A stretch of DNA of 64,000 bases from Cercis canadensis. Lineage: Eukaryota > Streptophyta > Magnoliopsida > Fabales > Fabaceae. Position 1 is the stretch's first letter. Each line of letters opens with the position of its first letter. The translations under genes and the position numbers were made by a program. Shown here one piece after another: positions 1 to 12,300 of the stretch. Where the stretch lies: positions 124,001 to 188,000 of the forward strand of contig QAOA01002045.1 of assembly GCA_003255065.1 (NCBI GenBank), written 5' to 3'. The notes under the pieces were generated by a model that was not told the DNA's origin, searched no databases, and was given only the letters and a program-made list of their open reading frames with translations.

Positions 1-900
1 CACATATAAATTGTCTTTNCTAGAAAAAGATTACTGACGAGGGAATAATTGAAATTAGTCATGATAATGACGAGGTTTTGATATTCCAGAGGTAAATGGA
101 TGTCTCTAGTTCGGCCAGAGGTACTGGCAGGGCATGAGGTCAATCCCCGATAAAAATCTTTGTCGGTGCATAATTTCTAAACGAACATTTTCTAAATATA
201 ATATTTTAGTTTTAATTACCTTAATGTGAGTTAAAAGGTACTGACGAAGGAATAATTAAGGATAGCTGTAATGACAGCGATTCCTTGACACTCCGGAGGT
301 GAGAAGTGTCACTTTAGTCTTTCTAGGTGTACTGGTGGACTTAAAGAAATACCTCAAATAAAAATCTTTATCATGAATCTTGAACATTTCATAAACACAT
401 ATAAATTGTCTTTCATGTATCTAGATATCACTTAGTTAGTGAGATTGCTAAATATTGCTTATGATAGAATAGACTAGGGGAGGATTGTAATGACAATCAC
501 GAACTCTACTTAATAGTTTTGAAGCATTCTTTAGGTTTTTTTCCAGAAGTGTTGGTAGGGCCTAACGAAATTTTAATCTATTTTATAATGTTAGGACTAA
601 CTTAATTCATTTAAAAAATGATAACTAGTGATTAAATGGGTAATCGTTCTAAGAATGGACGTTGTAGAGTACTAATACCTTCCCTACACGTAACCAACCC
701 CCGAATCTAAGCTCTGGACGTAGACCAAATTATTTAGGTGTCCAATCGCACCATTCCATTTGCTAAAAATGGAATAAAACGATTGGTGGCGACTCCATTC
801 TTTTCTTGCATATTATTGCACATTGTTAACTTTTTATTTCTTCTCGCGTGGGGGGTTTCGCTGCTCCGCATCACGCTCCCGAAAGGGATGTTGCGACATT
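1..900 (+). mobile_element. Decayed Ty3/gypsy-type LTR fragment with degenerate tandem repeats
   Basis: Three degenerate units of about 200 bp (near 30, 237 and 440) share the pattern 'actgacgarggaataatt', a short palindrome around 'tgtaatgaca', then 'aaaatctttrtc'. At about 660-790 comes a block with 'ctaataccttccctacac', 'cgtagacca' and 'ggtggcgactcca', which I recognise as the conserved LTR end of plant Tat/Ogre-like gypsy elements. Near 860-895 is 'catcacgctcccgaaagg', also typical of these elements. No intact ORF is present. An N at position 19 marks an assembly join; the 18 bases before it recur at about 397-414. The family assignment is from memory of the motif and is tentative. Confidence 0.4.
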
Positions 901-939
901 TGTCATTGCTGATGTGGCTTGCTGACGTGTCCTTGCTTA

Positions 940-1745
940 TCCTGCATCTGCTGCTGCTGGTGCCTTGGATCGTGAATTTCAAAGGACTCTAACACTTGGC
1001 ATTGGAGTTCCAATCACTTGCTTATCTCTTTATCTAGGAAACTTCTCTGCAGGACAAGCTCAGATTGTTTACATGGGCATGTGTGGCAATGTGAAGGAAC
1101 TGATCAAAGTTAAGAACATGATTGTGGCGTGCGAAGACAAGAATGATAGCCTTAGTGATCAAGTGGATAATCTTGAGACAGCAAAAGTTGTTGGAGGTGT
1201 TTTCATTGGATAATACACAAGAACCCATTAAAGACATTGGAGATGATTACAAACCAGCCTCTCCTCTAGCCTTGGGAACTAGTCATATCAACCCCAACAA
1301 GGCCCTTGACCCTGCTTTACTTTACGATGCACAAATATAAGATTGCGTTAACCTTCTTTTGTGCACTGAACTTCACCCATAAGAACATTACAACCATAAA
1401 AAAATCCTCTTCAAGCAATTGCTCCGCCCTTTCTTTGGACCTCAACTATCCTTCTTTCATTGCTTTGGATATAGCCTCTCCTGAGACAAAAATAGTCAAA
1501 GAATTTCAGAGAACCGTAACAAATGTTGGAAATGGGCAGCCAACCTACGTGGCAAGCGTTGCACCCATTAAAGGGTTTGAGATTAGTGTAATCCCACAAA
1601 AATTAATCTTCATGGAGAAGAAAGAGAAGCTAAGCTTCAAGCTAAGAATACAAGCTCAAGATTGATGAAGGAGAATGTTGCTTTTGGATATATTACTTGG
1701 ATGGACCACTGTAGTCACTAGTCTCAACTCAGTGCCAATATCGTC
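940..1745 (+). pseudogene. Subtilisin-like protease (SBT) pseudogene, internally deleted and frameshifted
   Basis: Subtilase similarity is spread over several frames. At about 965-1210 there is DREFQRTLTLGIGV followed by an IVACEDKN..LSDQV...KVVGGVFI stretch, from the region between the protease-associated insert and the catalytic Ser. At about 1215-1330 comes YKPASPLALG.SHINPNKALDP, the segment after the catalytic Ser. At 1330-1665 is the C-terminal fibronectin-III-like domain, with LDLNYPSFIA and FQRTVTNVGNG. A further frameshift at 1664 leads to a MKENVAFGYITWMD tail and then a stop. The catalytic Asp, His and Ser regions are all missing: the join near 1210 removes the GTSM motif. At least three frame changes make this a clear pseudogene. 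It was probably an SBT1- or SBT3-type secreted protease. Confidence 0.85.
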
Positions 1746-3000
1746 ACAGAGCTAGGTTTTGTAAGTGAAACATTCTTTGTAGGGTTACGATTTCTAAATT
1801 CCAAGTTGGGTATTTAATTAGATATCCTTTTTTTTCTTTTTGTGATAGGGTCAATTGTACTTTCTCCTTAGTTTATAGGTTTAATTTCAACATTCCCACA
1901 AGTTATTAAATTTGATTATATTAATTTGTCCATATTCTATTTGTGTGTTTACAGTGTTCCCATAGTAGTAACTCAACCATTTAGTTATGAGGATAGCTAC
2001 AATAATATATACATAGGTCATTTTTGGGAGAAAAAAAATTCTTAAAAAAAAAAATTCAAATAGTAAATTCTTAGAGAAAATACTGTTGGAATTTTTTAAA
2101 TAATTCTTAAAAAAAATTCTTACGGTATTTTCTTTAAGAAGTTACCATTGAAATTTTAGGAAAAATTAAAATAAATAAATAGGAAATTTCAACAGAAAAT
2201 ACCGTCGGGAAAATTCCAAAAAATTCCCTTGAACTATACACTGTGTGCGTTTTACCCCCAAAGCTTTAAAAATGTAGGAAATACCTTCTTCAACTATTAA
2301 AATGTGCACTTTACCCCTAAGATTCAAATGGACGTCCAATAATGGACAGAAAAAAGCACGTGTCGTGCACATGATGTGTTTAAATAAAAATAAATTTATA
2401 AAATTAGGGTAAAAAATTAATATTCAAAAATTTTTAGGACCGAATGATAATATTTAAAATTTGTCATCTTCAACCTCCAGCCACACTCTTCTTTTTTTCT
2501 CTCTCTAGGATTGGCTGGAAATAGAGTTAGGGTTTCTCAAGAGCCGAAACGTAAGAAAGAGGTCCCTAAGAAACCGCAGTGCCAAACAAACAAGGTATAA
2601 AAAATTCATGGGTTTATGACTCTTAAAAAGTAAAACTAAAATACTACTAGACCCAATTACATGAAAACCCAAAGCGACAGAGTCTCTCTAGAAACGTACC
2701 TAGAATTTATTTTGTGATTTGATTACAGGATTTGGTTCATTGATGGATTCTACATTGCCTTATTCATATCATCGTTTCGATCCCAAGTCTTGAACCAAAT
2801 CATCGTCTCGCTTAGCTCGAATTGGTGATAAAGAAGAGCCTCTTTGTATTTCTCTCGACCTCGTTCCATCACCCACAAAATCCCCATCTCCTTATTCTTT
2901 ATCTCTACGATCTCTCACTTCACTTCCCCTTAAAGAATTGCTACTTCTCTCTCCTTCGCCTCTTAGAAGGTCCAAGACCCGTCTGGTGGATCGGCTTGAA

Positions 3001-3267
3001 ATGGGGGAAGAATTTGTGGAGCCTGCTAGGGTGCGACGGCGATGCAAAACTAGAGAAGCTCAAATGGGTGTACTGGCATCTCCAAGGAATGCTCGAAGGT
3101 TAAGGAGAAGATCGGAATCAGAGATTCGAGAAGATAAAGATTTGGGGTTGGCGGAAGAGATTCAAAAGTCAAGAAAAAGAAGGCATAGTGGGAAATCTAA
3201 GAAGGAAAAGTTGAGCTTGGTCCCCTCTGTACCATCTTCAACTGCATCTCCAAGTATGGGTAATTGA
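3001..3267 (+). CDS. Unrecognised basic protein fragment captured inside the long-TIR element
   Basis: An 88-codon ORF beginning ATGGGGGAAGAA. It is very rich in Arg, Lys and Ser. A bipartite basic stretch, KSRKRRHSGKSKKEK, near residues 57-71 looks like a nuclear localisation signal. The base composition is more GC-rich than the surrounding sequence. The end of the frame overlaps a plausible splice donor (ATGG|GTAATT, about 3257), so it may be the first exon of a captured gene whose other exons are absent. I do not recognise the family. Whether it is expressed is unknown. Confidence 0.35.
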   Translation: MGEEFVEPARVRRRCKTREAQMGVLASPRNARRLRRRSESEIREDKDLGLAEEIQKSRKRRHSGKSKKEKLSLVPSVPSSTASPSMGN

Positions 3268-3407
3268 ATTTTGTGAATTCTAATTAACATTTCAGACACG
3301 TTGGTAATTTGTTCTTCTAATTTTTCTAGGGGTTTTGGTGTTTCGAAATTGAAGATGAGAATGGAGGTAATCTAGATCATATGCTTTTTTGTTTTCTTTT
3401 GATCCAT

Positions 3408-3444
3408 AAGTTTAGTTGGGAATTTGATTTTTGATTTTTGATTC

Positions 3445-3490
<46 letters not shown>

Positions 3491-3808
3491 TGTGGTTGTA
3501 GGTTGAAGATGATAAATTTTGAATATTATCATTTGGCCCTAAAAAATTTTGACCCCTATTTTATAAATTTATTTTCATTTAAACATATCATGTGCACGAC
3601 ACGTGCTTTTTTCNAAGTTTAGTTGGGAATTTGATTTTTGATTTTTGATTCGAGGGAGAGAGAGAGAGAGAGAGAGAGAGAAGAGTGTGGTTGCAGGTTG
3701 AAGATGATAAATTTTGAATATTATCATTTGGCCCTAAAAAATTTTGACCCCTATTTTATAAATTTATTTTCATTTAAACATATCATGTGCACGACACGTG
3801 CTTTTTTC
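3408..3808 (+). repeat. Segment written twice across an N join, with a GA microsatellite
   Basis: Bases 3408-3613 and 3615-3808 are the same sequence on either side of the single N at 3614. They differ mainly in the length of a (GA)n tract (3449-3486 versus 3653-3680). The simplest reading is two overlapping contig ends joined without merging, not a biological tandem duplication. Confidence 0.8.
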
Positions 3809-4306
3809 CGTCCAGTATTGGACGTCCATTTGAATCTTGGGGGTAAAATGCACATTTTAATAGTTGAAGAAGATATTCCCTACGTTTTTAAAACTTTGGG
3901 GGTAAAACGCACACAATGTATAGTTTAGGGTTTTTTTTGGACTTTTCCCTTAAAATTTTGAAAAAATTTCAATAGTATTTTTTGTTGGAATTTTTGTTAA
4001 AATTTTGCAATTTTAACAGTTGTTTCTCCAATGACCCATTTTTCGTTGGAATTCAAAATTCCAACATAAATTAACAAAATTCAAACAAAAAATTTTCATA
4101 GGAATCCATTTTTTTTTTGTAGTGATTGTTTAAAATATGATATTAACTTTTTTTTTGTGTCATTCCATAAAAAAATATATTTTTAAGAAAACTCGGAATA
4201 TTGAGGGATGGAACATTAATTTGCCTAATATCTAATAAATATAACCCTATTATACTTTGCGAAGAAATTTTTTTAATTTTTCTCCAAGTAATTATAAGTG
4301 AATGTG

Positions 4307-4940
4307 GGCTTTTTGACCTAAAAATTACATTTTTACAAAGTTTTTACCTAAATATAACACTTCTGAAACTATTTACATAAATATTATAGTTTTTTAAAAT
4401 TAAAAAAAAAACTTTTTTGTAGGTGGTGGGCCTTACCGAACACACCGTGGCCCTACTAGCGTGTCCCCACCAGACACGCCACAACTCACATGGCGTGTAC
4501 CCCTTCAAATCAGTATAACTACCTTTGTTTTAAACTTTGACCTTTGGAAACAAAAAGAAAGGGGGTGGAAAGAGAAAAAGAAAGGAGATAAGAGGAGAGA
4601 GAGGGGGGGCTGATCGGAAAGAGAAAAAGAAAGGAGAGAAGGAGGGGTTGAGAGGAAAGAGAAAAGAAAGGAGAGGGGGGGGGGTGATGGAGGCGGAAAG
4701 AGAAAATGAATGTTGACAGTTAGGTTGGGACACGCCAGCTGAGCTGTGGCATGTCTAGTGAGGACACGTCAACTGGCTCACTACGTATTTGGTAGGGCCC
4801 ACCACTTGCAAATTTTTTTTGTTTGTTTTTGAATTTTAAAAAACTGTAATATTCATGTAAATAGTTTTAAAAGTGTTATATTTAGGTAAAATTTTTGTAA
4901 AACTACAATTTTTGGGTCAAAGTGCCATATATAAGAAATT
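4307..4940. mobile_element. Inverted-repeat (foldback/MITE-like) element
   Basis: The left arm (about 4307-4440: 'ttttgacctaaaaattaca', 'acctaaatataacactt', 'tgggcc') is repeated as its reverse complement at about 4790-4935 ('aagtgttatatttaggta', 'gggtcaaagtgcc'), so the arms are about 140 bp. The centre carries two 'acacg(c/t)c' clusters and a purine-rich tract (4555-4700). No coding capacity: the apparent minus-strand ORF is just the purine tract. A related centre occurs near 48330-48510. Confidence 0.6.
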
Positions 4941-5995
4941 GGGTTATTAGGACTCTGTCTAAGCCATGTGTTAGTAACTTATCCTGTTTTGTCTAATTAT
5001 ATTTAGTTTTCGAAATTTATTTTAGTGTTGTTTTGATATTAAGAGAGACATTAGAATTTTTATCAATAGGTTAAGGGGTAAATAATGTCCTCAAATCAAA
5101 AGATCGGAAGGAATATTACAGTTTCCCCTTCATAATATTATCAAAAGTATTTCAAGTTTTTTGTTTCAATATGTATGTTGCAATTCGCATCCTCTATTAT
5201 GTATAAAAGTTTTTTTCTGATGAGAAAATTTAATAAACTACCACGACAAGTATTACTAAGAGAAAAGGAAAAATAGAGGTACCATGGAGGTTGTATTCTT
5301 TACGGAAAACATGGAGTAAGCTTGGCCTCACAAAAACAGAGTGGTTTTCATATTAAAGACTAGACATTTTTTTGGTAATAAAATATGGTAGTAATTAAGA
5401 ATATATTATTTTAATACTACTAAACAGGGTGTTAGTGGCATGCCTGCGATCTAACGAGGAGATATACATAAGACTATACATTGAATTCAGTAATATAGTA
5501 CAAAACTCTTGGTGGACTATTTAATACTAGTGTCCCTACTAATATCAAATAAGAAAAGGGAAAATGATAGTCTCATTAACATCTTCTTTACACTATTTAA
5601 ATAAGATATATGGTTTGGATTTTTTAAAAAAAAACTTAAGTGAGTTTGCATTGCATAAAGTATTTGTTAGATCTTAATTAAATGATTATGAAATATAAAA
5701 AAAAGTTGTGGTGTTAAAAAAAGAAAAAAGAAAAAGTTGTTGAAAACTCTAAGAAAAGAAAGAAGACAATTTTATTTTTTTTTTTAAAAAAATAGAAAAC
5801 CACTGTTACTTAATTTTAGTGAAACTCTATATGAAAATTTAATTTGATCACTAAAACTAAAGCAATATCCGGTATAAGGTAGCTGATGATATATGTAGTG
5901 GACAGGTAGTGCTTTTGCACTAAACTAAATAAAGAAGTGCTATGAATATCTCAGATCTTGTCTCCCTTTGATAAAAAAAGCCAATAGTGAGTCCA
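4941..5995. other. Intergenic AT-rich sequence, nothing recognised
   Basis: Low-complexity AT-rich DNA with poly-A and poly-T runs. No ORF, RNA gene or clear repeat boundary was recognised on either strand. Confidence 0.6.
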
Positions 5996-6004
5996 TAAGA
6001 GAAT

Positions 6005-6196
6005 ACCCAGTGATAGGCCACTCGATCAGATTTTTGTCGTGGAGATATCATGTTTAAATCCTATTGAGATTAAGTAGGATAAATTTTTTGAGGGGATAAA
6101 TTACCCTATGTTTTGTCGGCTCCTACAAACCAAGAAAACAAAAAAAAAGCCAATATTAATNACCAAGAAAACAAAAAAAAAAAAGCCAATATTAAT
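6005..6196 (+). repeat. Possible SINE-like retroposon with A-rich tail; contains an N join
   Basis: About 140 bp with a pol-III-like B-box relic ('gtttaaatcct', compare GGTTCGAATCC) followed by an A-rich tail ('aagaaaacaaaaaaaa'). The tail segment 6129-6160 is repeated immediately after the N at 6161 (6162-6196), again an unmerged overlap. The SINE assignment rests on the weak B box and the tail only. Confidence 0.3.
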
Positions 6197-6595
6197 GATA
6201 CATACATTTTGATACCATACCTCTATTGAATAGTTTGATACAATACCTCCCAAAGAAGCTATTTTTCAAAAAAATAAAATTATTTTGTATAAAATGTTTC
6301 ATATAAAGTCAGGGTAAGTTTGATAGGAACATTTTAAGAGGGTTGTTTTAACTGGAATAAAGTAATTTGTTTTGTTATACATATTTTTAAGGAATAAAAT
6401 TATGTAACCAACATTACTCCAATACTTAAGGCTATTGGATATGCTATGAGTTTGTAAATGAAATCTGTGCAAGATTACTATACCAAACCAAAACTATATT
6501 ATTTTTTGCCCCATTTCAATGGATAAACAATTATAGCTATTTTTAGGAACAACTTTTATATATATATATATATATATTCTTCTCTTTGATTTTCA

Positions 6596-6917
6596 GGAAT
6601 TGGGATAGTGTCAATACCATACGCACTAGCATCAGGAGGATGGCTCAGCATAACACTTCTCTTCTTGGTTGCGGCTGCAGCCTATTATACAGGTTTACTA
6701 GTTAAAAAATGCATGGATATGGATTCTGAGAATAAAACTTTTCCTGACATTGGCGAACGTGCATTTGGAAATAAGGGAAGAATTATGGTAAATATAGCCA
6801 TGAATTGTGAGCTTTACTTGGTTATAACAGGGTGCCTGATTTTAGAGGGATACAACTTAAACAAATTGATACCCAATGTGCACCTGCACATAGGAGGGCT
6901 ACATATTGGAGGAACAA
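6596..6917 (+). pseudogene. AVT1-type amino-acid transporter copy A, exon-2 fragment only
   Basis: After a conserved 'ttttcag' acceptor the frame reads GIGIVSIPYALASGGWLS... through LEGYNLNKLIPN to GGLHIGGT, then homology to the other copies stops abruptly near 6917, in the middle of what is exon 2 elsewhere. About 107 of the usual ~203 residues of exon 2 remain, covering the first three or so membrane segments. No exon 1 (MAARxRDG...PLLVDE) was found upstream and no exon 3 downstream. The retained part has no stop or frameshift, so the truncation may be fairly young. Not expected to make a transporter. Confidence 0.85.
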
Positions 6918-8304
6918 ATAAGATAAATGTAATAAGGTATATAAGAATTGAGTAGTACCACTATAGTTTTTAGTAACTCAAATGAGGGATGGGCACAAAT
7001 TTTATGCAATGGGAGGCAACTTCTATATATATACCCAAAAATTTCAATTTTTAATGTTAAATAGAATTCGGCCCATGCAATGCACAGAGATTGCACGAAC
7101 AATATCCTAAAATTGCACAAATAACTCACAATACAATTTATGAAGAAAGAAACTTATGGTAGATCTTTTCGATTTGTTAATATTATATAAGTAACATAAA
7201 CGTATTTCATAGTACATGTATAATATTAGAAACTGACGCAGTTTATTAATCACTCCAAATTTTGAGATCATTTTTTGCTCAATTGCAAAGTACTGCCCTA
7301 AATTCACTATCGCAAGCAGAAGAATTACTCACAGTGCGTAAGTAATTCTGAAACAAAGAACAATTACACTTTTATTTCCATGAGAGATTTATAAGTGCCT
7401 ACTGCTGCAATGGAAACACTCATTACGATTATTGTCAATGTAAAATTTTATATTGTATCACTGAAAAAAAAGTACTACATAACTAAAAAGTAATTAAGAT
7501 TTTTATTGATTGTTAATTTAACAAATTTTCATACATGACAATATGTGATTCAATGATTGTATAAAACTCTCTTACACTGTTAGTAATTATATCCATATTC
7601 ATTAATTAATTTTCTTATGAAGTTAACATTAATTTTACCTATTATCAAAATAATTATGGAAAGAGTATATTTTTCAATGAAATTGTGAAAGGTCAATTGG
7701 GACAATTAAAAGAAGGCTTAGTTGTAATTTTGGTTCACTTATTTTAACAAAGTGAATGATTTCGTTCCCTTCTTTTAAAAATGAATGATTTAACTCCTCT
7801 ATTTTTATAGAAGTTATAATTTTAGTCGCTCTGTCTCTCAATCGTTAAAAAATAAATGGAAATGCTGATGTGATAATAAAAAAGTATTATTTTAATCTGA
7901 TTTAACCCAAAATACTAAAACTAACATTAGAAAAAAAAAAAAAAAAAACTCTCATTTTCCCAATTCAAAGATCCATATCAAGGCCTAAATGTCTTGAAAT
8001 CAAAATCCCGCCGTTCAAAGTCAAGATTTACGTCTTTGGAACTTCACCATAAAATTTCAGCATGACTCCAAATCACTGGTTTAATGAAAACTGCCATACA
8101 AAATACGAGAACATAAGCTTTAATTCTATATTTTGGGCTCCATCGTTAAAACACCTGATAACTCCTTCTCCTAAAGTAGAACACGTTTAAATTGGAGACT
8201 GAGAAGGACAGTCAACAACCGTGAGCTACATAATCAATGCCCTCCATTGATTTTAAGTGAACCATTGTCCGAAGCATCATAGGGTGGTCCAATGTGTGCA
8301 CAAT

Positions 8305-8344
<40 letters not shown>

Positions 8345-9355
8345 CTAATATTATTCATAACAATGTTTCGTTCTTTTTTTTTTTTTTACCACAAGAATCA
8401 TTACTTAGAATGGGGTTCTATATATTTCAGTTTCTCATGAGGTGGTCCCCACATTTTTTGTGTGAGACACTAATTATGCTCGGGCTTCAACATGCACTAG
8501 CCACTAGTATTTTAAGTAGAATTTAAACTCTTGATATTACTTTAGAATTCGCCCTACATGAAACTTAGTTTGCCAATTAAGCAATACTTGATGGTTATGT
8601 TTTGTACCAATTTTCACATTTTTTGTGTGTAGATATTTTGGCTATGATTTTAGATTCGAATATAAAACTCACAAATCTTAAGGACGACTTCAGTATCACT
8701 TGACCACAAGCCATTTGGTTCCAATTTCCATGCTTTGTTTTAGAAAATTAATTTTGTGATGTTTCGGCAAAATGACACAGTCAACGCAGTCAAGAGGGGA
8801 AAAAACGTTACTTGCACACTTATAAATTCATACATTTTGTTTTCTATCTACACATATATTACAATATGAACTGAATTCACTTAAATTTTAATTGGACTTC
8901 TAGTAAAACTATTTTACGCATGATTATGAATCATCCACATGTTGGCATTATTGCAGCTGCACAAACATGGATAGACATATGGACCATTCTATGATCGAGA
9001 TTAATATCGAAATTCATCATAGTTCTGACGCTTTCTATGAAGTAGGTTGATACTTGGCCAAATCTTATGGGTTCTTAATAATTTGCCAGAGTACGGCAAC
9101 GTAGCTATTCTTTGAACATGTTCTCCCTATTCCACCATTTCTTTGTTTCTGCTTTCACAGCTGATGGTTTATCTGAAAGGCAGTAGAAGAAACAATCAGA
9201 ACCAAAAGGGAGAAAAAAAAAAAAAAAAAATCTAAAGAGAGGGCTTCTTTTTGTCTGTCTCTTGGATCTTCTCCCAGATAAACAATACTATCTTATTCTT
9301 TCTCTCTTTCCCTCTCTTCATTAGAGAGGTTGATCAGAGCTATAATCAAGTGTCA
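6918..9355. other. Intergenic region 5' of AVT1 copy B; dispersed repeats and an AT microsatellite
   Basis: No gene recognised. About 7700-7925 belongs to a dispersed repeat also seen at about 20930-21145. An (AT)n microsatellite lies at about 8308-8342. About 8640-8715 resembles 21300-21390, with shared 'gattygaayayaaaaytca'. The last ~200 bases before 9356 are A- and CT-rich and presumably hold the promoter and 5' UTR of copy B. Confidence 0.5.
7700..7925 (+). repeat. Dispersed non-coding repeat, copy 1 (partner at about 20930-21145)
   Basis: Shares an ordered series of blocks with 20930-21145: 'ttrtaattttrgttc', 'atgaataattta', 'tagaa', 'gatgtgata' and 'tattttaatc'. No coding capacity. 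Probably half of an old MITE-like element. Confidence 0.45.
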
Positions 9356-12300
9356 ATGGCCGCTAGGCAGAGAGATGGTTTATCACAGTACACACCTCTA
9401 CTGGTTGATGAGAACCAACACGAGGCAAATGCTGCAAATGGATTTGGAGATGATAACAACAGCAAGGGCCAAGCTTCGTTCTTCAAGACATGTTTCCATG
9501 GGGTCAATGCCATTTCAGGTTGGTACAAATGCCATTTTCCTTTCTCTCTTTGCTTAATCTTTACTTTAATTTTTGTTTTACGTTGTTTGTTTCATTAAAC
9601 TCGTTAGTACAACTTTTAGGGTTTGCAAATCGGTGATTTTCCTGTTGAACTGAAAACATAATCTAAATGCCACCAAGAACAAAATTCGTTAATCTTTTTT
9701 TTTTTTTTTTTTTNTTTTTTTTTTTTTTTATGCATAATATGATAATAAGGATGAATCACTCTAATACTATAACAGTGATATGTCTAAAAATCTACGAAAT
9801 GACAGATAAAAGCCCACCCAAAGAATCTCTTTTTGTTTATGATAATTTTTCTTGGTTTTTTAGCCTTATGAATACATGGATTTGATGTCCACTTTGGGAA
9901 ACTATGGAGGCTTTGGAGTTCTGCGCACCATCTTCAGATCCTCATCTTCCTTTTTCTCTCTTAAATATTTACAGTTCACACTTCACACTAAATCATCCGG
10001 GTCACTGCGCTTGTTCGGGTTTTGACCCGTTCTTTGTAATTTCAGTTCTATAGTGGTAATTGGACCCAACGGGGCACCGGTTCGTGGGTGGTTAGTGCTT
10101 AGTGGGTAGTTTTGTAAGAAGAAGATTCGAATTAATAGTACAAAGAAATTGTCGCTAGCAATCCTATATTAGGCAATCCCATAGAATATTTAGCATGCTT
10201 ACGATGAATGAAACTTTAAAAGCTTTAATTAATATAGTTTAAAGTTAATGAAATATTTTTGAATTAATTAATAAATTAATGATCAAATAATAATCAAGAA
10301 GTAAATTCCTACAATTAAGGAAATGTTTTATAATTTTCAAATTTTCTGCAAAGTATAAAAAACTTTTCGTCTTAAGGAAAGCATATTTATTACATAAATA
10401 TTATCTTAGTAAACTTAAAAATTATGCTATTTTTTATGCAATTAGAAAAATAAAATATTTTTCACTCCATTTGATTAAAGGAAATTTGTTAGGAATACTC
10501 ACGTGAATGTTGTTGGTGTTAAGTAATATGGAGTATGGATATCTCACATTGAATAAGAAAAAGAAAATGATGTATGGTATATAATACTTTGATTGGCCTA
10601 AGACTCATAAGCCTTGATTTTTATGTTAAGTTAGTGCTTATTCGAGTATAGTATGCCTGGCTTATGACATGTATTCTCCCCATCAAAATTAATTCTAAAA
10701 CCCTCTTCCCATCTAAAATTTGAATATTTATTGAAATAATTTCTCATAACATTTATTTTGTTTACTCCTTTTCACAATTCATGAATAAGTTATGAAGAAT
10801 TTTTTAGGGAAAAGAAAGGATGAAAACTTGTTCGCTTTCTCATTGTAATTTAATACAGGATGTGATTATTATTGAACTATTATTACCTAAAATTCTTGAA
10901 TTGTTTCAACATTATTAATTTCTTCACTACTTATTTGTGCATAAGCAAGAAAAACAAATGAATAAGAAAGAAATAAAAACTTCAAGCCCGTAAAAACACC
11001 CCAGTAAATTTCTTCCCATAACATTGAATATTTAAAATTAGAAATGTTTTCCAAGTGAATGTATCCACTAAGGATCATTAATTATAATCTTTGAGCAATA
11101 TTTGTTGATTCCTACTCTTTCTCTCAAAGAAAGTTCTAATTAGGTTATCCTGTAGTGTTTTCTAAATTTCAAGGGAAGTTCTGTAAAGATCAGAGGTTCA
11201 TGTAATTTTGGTCATATATAGAGAAGCTTGGAGTAATTTATTCAAAAGTTTGAGAGTTCAAAAACGTGTGCAAATTGCTAGACACATGACTTATTTCTTG
11301 ACAGATATAACCTTTTTCAATAATTCAATCCATCCCTCCTCAATTCCGTCATGCAATAAAAAATTGGGTCATTCCCCCTGGTTTCCTCAAGGTGTTTTCT
11401 TTTTTGGACATTTCAAAATGAAGATCTTGCATTATTTTATATCAGTACCTGAATTTAATTGGACCTTTCTAAATTTTTATTTGATCCAGTTAAACTTTTT
11501 GTGAACAACTCAAAATTTCTACACCTCTTACACAAGGAATGTAAATATCATTTCTTGTCCTCTTTCGGGTAAGTTTATGCAGCATTTGCTCATCAGTGAT
11601 AGTTCCATAGTGAATAAAATTTATAAACATTGTCTGTTTAAGGACTTAACATTATCCCAACTTCTGTTTATCATAGAAAGCAAAAGGAATAATTCTCAGA
11701 TCTTTTCTTCAATATGCCCATAAGAGCTATATCATGCAGAACAAATGCCAAATTTTTTTCCCTGGTTTGATTTTCAGGAATTGGGATAATTTCAATTCCA
11801 TATGCAGTAGCTTTAGGAGGATGGCTAAGCTTAGTACTTCTCTTCATGATCGCAATTGCAGCCTATTATTCAAGCATATTGATTAAGAAATCCATGGATT
11901 TAAATTCCAATATCAAAACCTTTCCGGACCTAGGGCAACAAGCATTTGGGAAGAGGGGAAAGGAGTTTGTATTGATTGCCATGAACTGTGAGATCTACTT
12001 GGCCTTAATAGGCTACTTGATTGTAGAGGGTGATAACTTGAACAAAATTATACCAAATGTGGAACTTAATATTGCAGGGATAACTATTAGTGGAACCCAA
12101 CTGTTTATCATAATTGCTGCCCTCATTATTTTGCCCACAGTTTGGTTTGATAACTTAATCTATCTTTCTTATGTATCTTCAACTGGAGCTTTGGCATCGG
12201 TTATCTTCCTTTGTGCACTGTTCTGGAATGGTGCATTTGATGGTACAGGATTCAATCAAAAGGGAACTCTAATTAACTGGAGTGGAATTCCTTCAGCTCT

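Larger units (their letters stand above)
2005..4124. mobile_element. Long-terminal-inverted-repeat DNA transposon carrying foreign sequence (Pack-type)
   Basis: The segment at about 2150-2520 is the reverse complement of about 3640-4000. Shared blocks include the 'gcacgtgtcgtgcac' palindrome, 'tttacccccaaag' and 'aatggacgtcca'. The arms are therefore about 400-500 bp. The right end reads 'ttttttttgtagtg' (reverse: CACTACAAAAAAAA). The left terminal ~90 bp is eroded. The interior (2520-3430) is unrelated to the arms and contains the ORF at 3001. Long TIRs with a gene-like interior suggest a Pack-MULE or a CACTA-like derivative. No transposase is seen and no clean target duplication was found. 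Confidence 0.6.

Noticed and set aside
3408..3808. Biological tandem duplication
   Set aside because: The copies meet at an N and differ mainly in microsatellite length, so an unmerged assembly overlap is more likely.
3431..3928. Two similar ORFs with repeated Arg-Glu residues
   Set aside because: They are translations of (GA)n microsatellites plus transposon arm, doubled by the N join.
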